A DNA stretch of 64,000 bases from Megaustenia siamemsis (lineage: Eukaryota; Mollusca; Gastropoda; Stylommatophora; Ariophantidae). Under the pieces are notes generated by a model, which saw only the letters and a list, made by a program, of their open reading frames with translations, ran no database searches and was not told the DNA's origin. Positions within the stretch are counted from its first letter, which is position 1; each line of letters opens with the position of its first letter. This document shows positions 32,810 through 43,370 of the stretch, in pieces. The stretch is from NCBI GenBank assembly GCA_032433765.1, contig JAVIAB010000160.1, positions 36,084,780 through 36,148,779 of the forward strand, read 5' to 3'. The translations under genes and the position numbers were made by a program.

Positions 32810-34746
32810 AATGATGAAGATTATAAATATAAGTAGGGAAGAGGCAAACAATACCAGTGCTGCTGTAATTATAACTATAAGTAGAGAAGAGGCAAACAAT
32901 ACCAGTGCTGCTGTAATTATAAATATAAGTTGGGAATAGGCAAACAATACCAGTGCTGCTGTAATTATAAATATAAGTAGGAAATAGGCAAACAATACCA
33001 GTGCTGCTGTAATTATAAATATAAGTAGAGAAGAGGCAAACAATACCAGTGCTGCTGTAATTATAAATATAAGTAGGGAATAGGCAAACAATACCAGTGC
33101 TGCTGTAATTATAAATATAAGTAGGGAATAGGCAAACAATGTCAGTGCTGCTGTAATTATAAATATAAGTAGGGAATAGGCAAACAATACCAGTGCTGCT
33201 GTAATTATAAATATAAGTTGGGAATAGGCAAACAATACCAGTGCTGCTGTAATTATAAATATAAGTAGGAAATAGGCAAACAATACCAGTGCTGCTGTAA
33301 TTATAAATATAAGTAGAGAAGAGGCAAACAATACCAGTGCTGCTGTAATTATAAATATAAGTAGGGAATAGGCAAACAATACCAGTGCTGCTGTAATTAT
33401 AAATATAAGTAGGGAATAGGCAAACAATGTCAGTGCTGCTGTAATTATAAATATAAGTAGGGAATAGGCAAACAATACCAGTGCTGCTGTAATTATAAAT
33501 ATAAGTAGGGAATAGGCAAACAATACCAGTGCTGCTGTAATTATAAATATAAGTAGGGAATAGGCAAACAATACCAATGCTGCTGTAATTATAAATATAA
33601 GTAGGGAATAGGCAAACAATACCAGGGCTGCTGTAATTATAAATATAAGTAGGGAATAGGCAAACAATACCAGTGCTACTGTAATTATAAATATAAGTAG
33701 GGAATAGGCAAACAATACCAGTGCTGCTGTAATTATAATATAAGTAGGGAATAGGCAAACAATACCAGTGCTGCTGTAATTATAAATATAAGTAGAGAAG
33801 AGGCAAACAATACCAGTGCTGCTGTAATTATAAATATAAGTAGGGAATAGGCAAACATTACCAGTGCTGCTGTAATTATAAATATAAGTAGAGAAGAGGC
33901 AAACAATACCAGTGCTGCTGTAATTATAAATATAAGTAGGAAATAGGCAAACAATACCAGTGCTGCTGTAATTATAAATATAAGTAGGGAATAGGCAAAC
34001 AATGTCAGTGCTGCTGTAATTATAAATATAAGTAGGGAATAGGCAAACAATACCAGTGCTGCTGTAATTATAAATATAAGTTGGGAATAGGCAAACAATA
34101 CCAGTGCTGCTGTAATTATAAATATAAGTAGGAAATAGGCAAACAATACCAGTGCTGCTGTAATTATAAATATAAGTAGAGAAGAGGCAAACAATACCAG
34201 CGCTGCTGTAATTATAAATATAAGTAGGGAATATGCAAACAATACCAGTGCTGCTGTAATTATAAATATAAGTAGGGAATAGGCAAACAATGTCAGTGCT
34301 GCTGTAATTATAAATATAAGTAGGGAATAGGCAAACAATACCAGTGCTGCTGTAATTATAAATATAAGTAGGGAATAGGCAAACAATACCAGTGCTGCTG
34401 TAATTATAAATATAAGTAGGGAATAGGCAAACAATACCAATGCTGCTGTAATTATAAATATAAGTAGGGAATAGGCAAACAATACCAGGGCTGCTGTAAT
34501 TATAAATATAAGTAGGGAATAGGCAAACAATACCAGTGCTACTGTAATTATAAATATAAGTAGGGAATAGGCAAACAATACCAGTGCTGCTGTAATTATA
34601 ATATAAGTAGGGAATAGGCAAACAATACCAGTGCTGCTGTAATTATAAATATAAGTAGAGAATAGGCAAACAATACCAGTGCTGCTGTAATTATAAATAT
34701 AAGTAGGGAATAGGCAAACAATACCAGTGCTGCTGTAATTATAAAT
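32810..34746. repeat. 48-bp minisatellite with 863-bp higher-order period
   Basis: About 40 units built on 'gtagggaataggcaaacaat' 'accagtgctgctgtaattat' 'aaatataa'. Variant units recur at a fixed offset of 863 bp: the accaggg unit (33621 and 34484) and the 47-bp unit with the one-base deletion (33731 and 34594), i.e. an 18-unit block duplicated. The 630-codon minus-strand ORF is an artefact of the stop-free unit. Confidence 0.96.
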
Positions 34747-35135
34747 CATCATCATCATCATCGCGTGCCCTCTCCGCAACGAAAGTTGGCTATCATGGAT
34801 CGTCATTCTACTCTGTTTCTTGCTTTGATGGTGCAGGCTGTCATAGATTGATTTGTCCATCTTTTGATGTTACTCGTCCATGTTAGTCTTGGTCTGCCTC
34901 TGCCTCTTTTGCCTTGTATTTTTCCTTCCAATATTACTTTTAGTAGGCTGTTGTGTCTTTTAACATGCCCCAAAAATTTAATTTCTCTTGTCCTAATTGT
35001 GTTCAGCAGTCCTCTTTTTATTTTCAGTTGTTTTAAAACTTCATCGTTTGTTATCTTTTGTTTCCATCCAATTCTACCTATTCTTCTATAAATCCACATT
35101 TCAAAGGCTTCAATTTTCTGTTCTGTAAACAGAAT
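34747..35135 (-). mobile_element. RTE-A insertion ending the 48-bp array
   Basis: Flanked by taattataaat (34736-34746 and 35136-35146), with array sequence 'ataagttggtaat' resuming on the right. 5'-truncated; encodes 'MWIYRRIGRIGWKQKITNDE', 'FLGHVKRHNSLLKVILEGK' and 'GKRGRGRPRLTWTSNIKRWT'; 3' tail (ATGATG)n at the left. A single open frame of 98 codons, so a fairly young copy. Confidence 0.94.
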
Positions 35136-35169
35136 TAATTATAAATATAAGTTGGTAATTAGGGATCAG

Positions 35170-35520
35170 GATTCCTGTTGAAAAGTCCCAACGTACTTTA
35201 AAATATTTAATGTAGATCCTGAATATCGCCTGGGGAGATCACGTCAGGTTGTAAGAGGCCAAAACAGGGGCAGGGGCGGGAATAATGTAAAGGAGAGAGG
35301 AGGGATCGGAAGGGAAATGAGAATGAAAGAAGGAAAGGGGGAATGGGGGTAGTGAGGAGTAATAGATTACACATGAGAAAGGGATACATTGATACTCCAT
35401 GGGGCGAGGCAACCCCTACGGGCGATCAGACGATTCTTTAACGTGAATCGGCTATGGCTGTCAGAAGAACATGATACCAGGCCAGCTACTTACCATCAGG
35501 ACATGGCGAATGTCCATCTA
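35170..35520. other. Unassigned sequence
   Basis: No recognised repeat or motif. Confidence 0.5.
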
Positions 35521-35765
35521 CCGTACGTTTTATCATTTCATTTAATATCTCTATTTTTTTTATTTCTCCCCGCTTTATCTATACCGCTCATTCTAGATGT
35601 CGTAAAGCTTATCTTTATTTCGTTGTCCCTGTGTGTTGTTATCGTTGTCTGAAAAAGGCCGCATGAAGGTCGAAAAGTCAGTATTGTGTTGTGTTGCTTT
35701 TTTTTTTTTTGTCAAGTTGTCATCATACCTTGTAAGAGTGCAATTTAGACCCGACTACTTGCTCA
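35520..35765 (+). mobile_element. Penelope-type repeat H, copy d, with hammerhead-like core
   Basis: Core at 35648-35682: CTGAAAA, stem GGCC...GGTC, then CGAAAAGTC. Shares flanks with copies b and c ('attctagatg' upstream, 'ataccttgtaagagtgca' downstream). Confidence 0.55.
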
Positions 35766-36080
35766 TTGCATGTCTCCCTGTCCTTGGTGAATTGTTTCAG
35801 TTCTGTTGTTAAATGTTTATGCCAATCATTAGATTTTAATTTTCTCTGCCGAGGATGTTGTTTATAAGCCAATTTGGTTTCATTGTTTATGTCTTCAATA
35901 GGTCTTGACTCTTCTTTTAATGGTGTCGAAATGATAATAAAACTAAACAATGAACATCCAGCTTTTCTTTCCCGGCCTATTGAAAGCACCCGGGACATCA
36001 CAGGAGCCGTGACATTACTGACAAGGGTATACACATGTTTTATAAACTCGGAGATGAATATACCAAAGCCTATAATCTGA
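35766..36080. other. Unassigned sequence with 103-codon minus ORF
   Basis: A minus-strand ORF (36034-35723) has basic stretches ('HPRQRKLKSNDWHKHLTTEL') but no recognised domain. Could be a remnant exon or transposon piece. Confidence 0.3.
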
Positions 36081-36250
36081 ATGAAAAAAGTTGCAATCGG
36101 TACAGGTTACGTGGGGGTCCGTGGAAATGAAAGACTGCATAGGCAGCGCTCGGATGCACCTTTTGTGGAGATGCTGCACATGCACAAGGGCGACAAGTCT
36201 ATGTTGTGGAGACGCTGCACATGCACAAGGGCGACAAGTCTATGTTCGAA
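36081..36250 (+). pseudogene. RNase H LINE remnant with 41-bp tandem duplication
   Basis: 'GYVGVRGNERLHRQRSDAPF' matches the last RNase H motif of I-superfamily LINEs (GHAGVRGNERADRLA), with His and final Asp both changed. A perfect-phase 2 x 41-bp duplication (36164-36204, 36205-36245; one mismatch) follows. Confidence 0.6.
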
Positions 36251-36514
36251 ATCGACAGTCTAGACGTTGGGGTTATCTATAACATAACGACGATAAGAAG
36301 GGATAGCTTAACAGAATGCGAGTCAGATTTGCAGAACCATGGCAACCGGTGCCCTGAGAAGCCAGGCCCAAAACCCACATACGAATCTACACTGAACGGA
36401 GAACAACGATGGACCGACACATCTAACCATACAGGGTGGCACGGCTGGGATTTTGACGAATACGAACACAATTTCAATGACACCATCATGTCCATTTCAG
36501 GGCTGGAAATCTGA
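36206..36514 (+). CDS. Hypothetical 102-codon ORF, possible exon
   Basis: Acidic, Trp- and Asn-rich C-terminal part ('TDTSNHTGWHGWDFDEYEHN') unlike the low-complexity ORFs around it. A TGA stop at 36512-36514 is followed 52 bp later by AATAAA (36567-36572). The N-terminal part overlaps the 41-bp duplication and the RNase H remnant, so it may simply be the diverged tail of that LINE. No domain recognised; I do not assign a function. Confidence 0.25.
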   Translation: METLHMHKGDKSMFEIDSLDVGVIYNITTIRRDSLTECESDLQNHGNRCPEKPGPKPTYESTLNGEQRWTDTSNHTGWHGWDFDEYEHNFNDTIMSISGLEI

Positions 36515-36654
36515 AGGAAGATCATGCCCTTCTCAGGGCAAAACAAGGACAACAAGGTTTTAGACAATAAAGAGTTTAAATGACACTTTTTACTACTACA
36601 GCTATTTGATACTACTACTTAACTGCTAAAAAAATGAACTCATGACAACCAACC

Positions 36655-37154
<500 letters not shown>

Positions 37155-37804
37155 CTGAATTATTAGTGTGCAGAAACGTCATCAACTTTTAATGACGACT
37201 GAGTACCTATGAGTATGCCTGGAGTGCTATGATGTTAACCCAACAATCTAATGTGAACAAACCCGGGTATGAAAGATGTTTTGTTAGCCTCACAAGTCTG
37301 ATTTCCTAAGAGAGACAACTCCAAGAAGAAATGACTGCTCTCGTGCATGAAGATAGAGACACCGAAAGAAGAGGGAAGCAGTTTGAACAAATGCTAGCTG
37401 GAAACGGATGCATTGGATCACAGTATTACTTAATCCGCTATTAAATGAGCAAAGAAAAAAGAAAGGATGGAAACAAATGAGTGCAGACTGCGCGGTTTCT
37501 GAAGAGAGATGTAATAGAAAGAACTGGTGACGTCAATGACGTGCAGCGTTTGTAGCAAAGCCAGAGAGCTTACCATCTGTCATGAGCATAATCTGTGTAG
37601 TGTGATAAACGCTATAAAGCGAATAAAATGCTATGAAAAACTTAACAAATATAAATTAATGTTTAAAAAAAAATGGAGTAATTGAAAGAGTAAAAATGAA
37701 AGACTGGGGAATTGTATTATTTCTTTTATGCTCATTGAGCTTCCCACATGCTGGAGTCACAATGGTATTAACTGTCCTACTACAAATGACACTCGGAGGG
37801 CTCT
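37155..37804. other. Unassigned intergenic sequence
   Basis: Nothing recognised; short ORFs only. Confidence 0.5.
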
Positions 37805-37964
37805 TTAACTCTTTACGTACATTCTGACGCAATGTGCTAATAAACACGCCATGCCGATTTCGGCAACATACGTTTCGACGCATGGTGCGTCACTCTCAAT
37901 TTGATTAGTATGAACCGTTATCAAACCTTATTCTTTTTGCATAGATTAATATATAATATTTTAT
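37805..37964 (+). mobile_element. Possible TTAA-flanked MITE, left part
   Basis: Begins TTAACTCTTTACGTAC; the right part (41034-41136) ends with the inverse of TTAACTCTTTGCCTAC. A TTAA target with terminal inverted repeats is the pattern of piggyBac-type elements. Without LINE-E the element would be about 260 bp. Only about 13 of 16 terminal bases match, so this is tentative. Confidence 0.4.
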
Positions 37965-37982
37965 CTTCTTCTTCTTCTACTT

Positions 37983-39635
37983 CTATCCTTCCTCTGTTGC
38001 CGTTGGCGTCGAGGGGAGAAACAATCTGCGATTCTTTGCTCTTCTGTTGGCCTCTTCTGATGTTATTCCTCCTAGTGACTCTAGTATTCCATTTATCCAT
38101 CTCTTTCTCGGTCTTCCTCTTAATCTGACGTTTTCGTAGCGTTTGTTTATGGCTCTTTGATTCATTGTTAGTTCTTTCTGTCTTGTTATGTGGCCGAACC
38201 AATTTATCTGTTGTTTCTTTATGTATTCGATGGCTGGTTCAATTTCGAGTTTCTTCCTCAGGTCAGTGTTTCTTACTCTGTCCCTTAAGCTGTTTCCTGT
38301 CATTCTTCTGACACATTTCATTTCGGTGGTCGTTATCTTTCTTATTGTTCTAGAGTCCAGCGTCCAATTCTGGCACTGATAGCACAGAGTTGGTAGAAAA
38401 ATTGATTTGTATATTGCCCTTTTTGCTTCCGTAGTTATTGCTTTGTTTTTCAATAGTGTTGATACTTGGCCTATAACTTGGCATGCTTTGTTACACCTTA
38501 TATCTATCTCTGTTTCTTGGTTATTGTCTTGTGTTAGCGTGCTACCCAGATATTTAAAATTGTCTACTTGTTTCAAAGATGTATTATCTATTATGATGTT
38601 TAGTTTTTCTTCCTTTCTCGCTATTGCCATTACTTCGGTTTTGCTTATGTTGATCTTCGTGTTGTATTGTTTACAAGTGTTGTTTAGCCTGTTGATATGT
38701 TCTTGTAGGTCCTCAGTTGTTTCATGTATCAGAACTTGGTCGTCTGCAAATAGTATTTCATTTATTTCTTCCTCTCTTCTGTTGTTTTCTGGTACGTATA
38801 TTTCGTTCTCTTCTGTGTTATCGTTTGTTGTCATCCGTGTTGGTATGTTTCCTTTGATTGGGCATGCTAATTTGCTTATATTGTCCATATATGTGATGAA
38901 AAGTAAGGGGGAAAGCACGCAGCCTTGTCTTACTCCGGAGTTAATGGTGAAGTGTTTAGAGTAGCCTGCTGAAGATCTTACTGTAGTGCGACTACTTTCA
39001 TAGAGGCTCTTGCATATCTCTACTAGGTGGTGACTCACTCCGTACAAGGGCAATACGGACCATAGTTGTTCCCTGTCCACCCTATCGAACGCCTTTTCTT
39101 GGTCAATAAAAGCTGTATACAGTGTTTTATTATGCTCTATTGTTTTCTCCGCTAGTTGTTTTATGATAAACAGGGCATCTGTGCAACCTCTGTTCCTCCT
39201 GAAGCCCATCTGAGCATCGCTTAGTTGTGGGTCTATAATTGGTCTCAATCTTTTTTCAACTATCTTGGCATATAACTTCCCTGTGTGGCTTAATAGCGAT
39301 ATTCCTCTATATTGGTTGCAGTCTCTTCTGCTGCCCTTCTTTTTCCATATTGGTAATATAATGGACTGTTTCCAATCGTCTGGGACTTGCTGTTGTATCC
39401 ATGCAGCGTTGAATATTCTGTGTAGCCATTTACATCCTGCCTCTCCCGCTGCTGTTAGCATTTCTACTGGGATGTTATCGATTCCTGGGGCTTTGTTTCT
39501 TGGTGCTAGTCGTAATGTTTCTTCTATTTCTTCCATTAGTATATTTGGTTCTTTATCGCCAACTGTTAGTTGCTTTTTGTGTGTTTTGGACTCGCTGTTT
39601 CTACATTCAAAAGCTCTTCGAAATATTCTTTCCAT
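37983..39635 (-). pseudogene. LINE-E reverse transcriptase (550 codons, intact frame)
   Basis: 'NKAPGIDNIPVEML', 'LPIWKKKGSRRDCNQYRGIS', motif A 'FIDQEKAFDRVDREQLW', motif B 'GVRQGCVLSPLLF', motif C 'LFADDQVLI' with both Asp residues, the 'FKYLGSTLTQD' block, 'LPTLCYQCQNWTLDSRTIRK' and C-terminal 'RLRGRPRKRWINGILESLGG'. Frame is open throughout, so the enzyme part could be translated; the upstream frameshift would separate it from the endonuclease. Confidence 0.92.
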
Positions 39636-40985
39636 CTCGTTAAGATTTGCGCTTTGTTTGTTATTGCTTGGCCTCGTTTATCATTGATGATTTCAGTTGG
39701 GTCATAATTGTCTTTCTTTTGTCTTATGGCTTTAATTGTTCTATAGAAATCTCTGGTTGCTGATTTGTGGTTGTTACTAATCATTTCGCCAAATTTTATC
39801 CATGCTTTATGTTTTTCTTCTTTGATTAATTTCTTCACTTCTCTTCTTTCTATTGTGTATATATCATAATCGCTTGGCTTTTTAGTTTTTAGCCAGATTT
39901 TGTATAGTTTTTTCTTTCTTTTTATGGCGTTCTTGACTATGTCATTCCACCATGGAGTGCTCATCTTTCCCTCCTTCTTCCTTTGCTTCGTTCCGCATAT
40001 TGTGGTTGCTATTTTCGTCAGTGATTTTTTGAATATGAGCCACTCGTTATCTACTGTAGTTATTTGTTGTGGTAGTTGTTTAAATTGGCTTTCTAGTTGT
40101 TTTTCTATTTCTTTCTTTTTATCTTCTGTTTTAAGTTGGCTTAATTTTATTGTCCTTTCAGATTGTTTTCTTGTTTTCAATTGGTTCTTGTTGTCTTGTT
40201 TTGCCTTCTGGATGGTTATTAGCACCATTTTATGGTCTGTATCATTTGTGATGTTAGGTACCGCTCTGCTATCTCTGATTTTCCTCTTCCTTTGTGTTCT
40301 CGCTAGGATGAAATCTATTTGACTTTTACAATTGTTATCGTTCCATTTATACCATGTGTATATTTGTGAGTCTTTATGCTTAAAGAAAGTGTTAGTTATG
40401 CATAATTCATGTTGATTGCATAATTCAAGCATTCGGTTGCCATTTTCGTTCTTTCTATTTGTGTTATCTCCAAATGGGCCCAGATATTTGGAGTTCTCAT
40501 AATTGCGTTTTCCTGGTCTCCCGTTAAAGTCCCCCATCACCAGTAGATCTTCGTTCTTATTTACTTTGTTTATGATTTCGTTAAGTGTTTCGTAGAATTC
40601 TTCGCTCTCTTCGTCGTTGTTGTTGCAAGGTGCATATATTTGGATGTATGTTATATTGACGTTGTTTTCTATTACTCTTAGGGTAATTATCCTTTCTGAA
40701 TGTTGATGTATTTCTATAATGTTTTTGGACGTTTCTGGTCTACAATGAATCCTACTCCGTGTTTTGCTACTTCGTTGGTGTTAACTCCTGAGTTTATTAT
40801 GGTATAATTCATGTACGCTTTCCTTGTTTGTTTCTCCTTCAGTCTTGTGTCTGCTACTCCAAGTATTTTGATTCTTCTTTTTATCATTGCGTCAATTAAT
40901 TGTTCTTCTTTGTCTCTGATACCGCAAATATTGATGGTTGCAATTTTATTTACATTATGTCTGTATGAACGCGATTGTTTCTCCA
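39620..40985 (-). pseudogene. LINE-E endonuclease and linker
   Basis: Starts 'MEKQSRSYRHNVNKIATINI' with 'ILGVADTRLKEK' (Asp at the usual Glu position), then a frameshift near 40720, 'ITYIQIYAPCNNND', 'VMGDFNGRPGK', 'SQIDFILART', 'NDTDHKMV' (catalytic Asp-His). The linker has 'STPWWNDIVKNAIKRKKKL'. It ends with 'RWKEYFEELLN', which normally leads directly into the RT; here a second frameshift intervenes. Confidence 0.88.
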
Positions 40986-41033
40986 TTATTTTGGCTCTGA
41001 GCACTGTTGTGTGTATGTTATATAATATTTTAT

Positions 41034-41136
41034 AAGTTACATAAATATGTAGATTAATTTTTAAACCCATGAACAATTTTGTCTCTGAAATCTCTTAATT
41101 TACACTGATAAAAAGCTTTCGTAGGCAAAGAGTTAA
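41034..41136 (+). mobile_element. Possible TTAA-flanked MITE, right part
   Basis: See 37805-37964. Right terminus 'gtaggcaaagagttaa' ends at the TTAA at 41133-41136. Confidence 0.4.
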
Positions 41137-41229
41137 TGCTTTCGATTATTCTTTAATTAAATCTGGCAGTGGCCCATTCAAGAGGTTAGGTCTACTAATG
41201 TCATGGATAAATAATTACTACACTGTTTT

Positions 41230-42115
41230 ATGCCGCCCGTGCGCTGCCGGGGCCCGAAAGGGAAGTAAAGAATAGCGGCGCAGTACCCTACCAGGCATGT
41301 TCGTAAGAGGCGAGAAAGGAGGGTTAGTCATGGGACTGGCTATCCCATACTGTAAAAAAAAATAAGCCGAAAAAACTTCACAAACATGGACAAGTCAAAG
41401 AGAGATAAAGTTAATCCGTCAACCAGGAAAGATAAGGGCTCTCTGTCTAAGAGACATATGATGCAAGCCAGAGAAAGCCGTAAGGAGCCAGGGTTGCCAA
41501 CTCACCCTTTGTCTACCAGGAAATCCTCCAGAATTGGCACCTGGAATGTACGTACCCTAAACGAACAGGGAAAAGCTGCTCAGGTAGCAGCAGAAATGAC
41601 AAACTACAAGATAGATATTCTGGGAATGTGCGAAAACAAGATGGCTAGGAATGGAAACAATAAACTAAATAAAGAGAGATGATTTTATCATCAGGACACC
41701 AGGAACCTGGAGCACAACATAGTGAAGGGGTAGCTATAATGCTATCAAGGAATGCACAGAAGACACTAATAGAATGGGAAGCAGTAGGACCAAGACTAAT
41801 GAGAGAAACATTTAAAACAACCAAAAACAAAATAAAATTACACATTATCCAATGCTATGCACCAACCAACGATAAGGATGATTCAGTTAAAGATGATTTC
41901 TATAAACAGCTACAATTTCAGATGGATGCAAGACGAGCCAAGGATATTATAATCTTGGTGGGAGACCTAAATGCTAAAGTAGGATCAAACAACAGAGACT
42001 TCAAAGAGATTATGGGAAAACATGGACTTGGAGATATACACGAGAATGGAAAGGTATTTGTGAATGTCTGCGCCCTTAACCAAGTGAGCCTAGGAGGAAC
42101 AATTCAGCGATTTCA
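41230..42115 (+). pseudogene. RTE-type LINE 5' end: leader and endonuclease
   Basis: GC-rich leader (41235-41370, 'ggcgcagtaccctaccaggc' region), Met at 41386, then 'RIGTWNVRTLNEQGKAAQVA', 'IDILGMCENKM' (catalytic Glu), frameshift near 41680, 'HSEGVAIMLS', 'IIQCYAPTNDKDD', 'IILVGDLNAKVGSNN', 'HGLGDIHENGKVFVNVCA'. The domain breaks off at about 42112, before the final catalytic Asp-His segment; the RT is absent. This is the type often annotated 'craniofacial development protein 2-like'. A rare case in the window where the 5' rather than the 3' end is kept. Confidence 0.9.
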
Positions 42116-42125
42116 CTTTTTCTTT

Positions 42126-42295
42126 ACTTTAGAGGTCACGCCATTGCTCGAATTGATGGTCACGTTGTCTCTTGCATTGACGATTACGCTGTTATTAGCC
42201 TTGATAGTCACGCTATCAGTTGCTTTGATGGTCACGATGTTGATTGTCTTTATGGTCACGGCGTTTCTTGCTTTGATGGTCGCGTTGTTAATGAG
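42126..42295. repeat. 24-bp periodic tract, ~7 units without indels
   Basis: 'tcacg'-type marks (the base triplet acg/gcg) fall at 42138, 42162, 42186, 42210, 42234, 42258 and 42282, exactly 24 bp apart, while the units themselves are quite diverged. Both strands are open: plus encodes 'TLSLALTI TLLLALIV'-like octads, minus (42307-42113) encodes polar octads of the type x-VTIKA-x-N. Unlike the other arrays here there are no length variants. Confidence 0.75.
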
Positions 42296-42414
42296 TCTCC
42301 AGTTCACCCCCAGATATTATCAGTCCACATTAGTCAGTATTTCTCTTTTGGCTCTCTTTCAGTAAGTTTTTCCTACTTCTTATTGTAGCACGATACTTCA
42401 TTCCTTGTAAGTCG

Positions 42415-42717
42415 TTGACATCAGTTAGGGAACCAAAGCTGTGCAAAGCTAAAATCATGTTTGCTCTTATCCTCACCAACTTGCTCGGGTCTACTGGTCA
42501 GATAAAATGCCAAATGATGAATAGCTTGGTCGTGCTGGAAGCATGTTCAGTTTCCTCTGTAACAACGTCGTCTAATACAGCACGGCTACCAATGCAAGAT
42601 GGGTGGTTTCACAAAGACATTATATATGAATGTCATCCTCCTTCAAAAGAAATAAAGCGAGACCTCTTCTACGATATAAAGACGATTGTAAACATGACAG
42701 GAGGGTATACTGTATAA
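42415..42717 (+). CDS. Hypothetical 100-codon ORF, possible exon
   Basis: Mixed-composition ORF with an internal hydrophobic stretch ('MFALILTNLLGSTGQ') that could serve as a signal sequence if translation began at that Met (42454). A pyrimidine-rich stretch ending 'cttctt attgtag' at about 42388 resembles a 3' splice site. No domain recognised. May be an exon of a host gene or part of an unknown element. Confidence 0.25.
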   Translation: MTSVREPKLCKAKIMFALILTNLLGSTGQIKCQMMNSLVVLEACSVSSVTTSSNTARLPMQDGWFHKDIIYECHPPSKEIKRDLFYDIKTIVNMTGGYTV

Positions 42718-42774
42718 GAACTTAACTGACAGGGAAACGCTTGCACCAAAAAGACTGTGGAAGGCAGGCAGTAA

Positions 42775-43310
42775 ATTTCTTCTTTTTCCCTTTCAACTCC
42801 CTGTGAAGCATAAGTCTTCAACAAGCATTTTCCAAGCCGTTCTGTTTCTTGTCATTCTTTTAAAAATCATTCCACGTCTTCCCAATTTTCCCCATCTTCT
42901 TCACCACTGCTACCACCTGTCTTCTTCAAGTATATTTTAGTCTTCCTCTTTGTCTCTTGCCCTGGGGAATAAAGGGTTTGTGTAATACTCTCAACTTCTG
43001 ATGTGTGTCTTATCCTGAGCCATCGTCTTTGTCGTATTTCTTTGTGTACTAGTATTTAACTGGTACTTTCCCATAGGTCTACGTTAGTGATTTTGAACTC
43101 CCATTTCTATCCTTTCATACTGCGCAAACATCTATTTATAAAGATGGTCTGTATCTTCGTGATTCTCACTTTTGTTGTTCTCCATGTTTCATAGCCATGT
43201 AATAGGACTTAACGTTGGAGTTGGAATTTTTAATTTTGTAATTAACCTAATTTCTTTGGACTTCCATGTGTCCACTAGAGCAGTGAAGCTTCATTTTGTC
43301 TTTTGTGTCC
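42775..43310 (-). pseudogene. LINE-C fragment, minus strand
   Basis: Complement carries decayed LINE-C coding sequence: 'WKSKEIRLITKLKIPTPT'-like region near 43200-43260 and 'ARRIL...TRRWLRIRHTSEV' near 43000; 3' part at 42800-42900 ('aacaagcattttccaag'), a segment seen again at 63690-63710. Heavily mutated. Confidence 0.6.
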
Positions 43311-43370
43311 ATTATAGACAGCAAGTGATGCCCTGAAAGTAAACAAACTCATTTTAAGAAAATGCCTCGC

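Larger units (their letters stand above)
37965..41018 (-). mobile_element. LINE-E, near-full-length RTE-like element
   Basis: 3,054 bp flanked by a perfect 15-bp duplication tatataatattttat (37950-37964 and 41019-41033). One EN-RT polyprotein, a short leader (about 30 nt before the first Met at 40985) and a short 3' tail ending in (GAAGAA)n, which together fit the RTE clade, whose elements are about 3.2 kb. Only two frameshifts (near 40720 and 39610) disrupt it, making it one of the youngest LINE copies here. Confidence 0.93.

Noticed and set aside
32729..34860. 630-codon minus-strand ORF (YIYNYSSTGIVCLFPT repeats)
   Set aside because: Same effect from the 48-bp array; the frame even switches peptide after the one-base unit deletion and stays open.
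41386..41682. Host gene for a craniofacial development protein 2-like factor
   Set aside because: The motifs are those of an RTE endonuclease, with the RTE leader upstream; the database name is a known mis-transfer.
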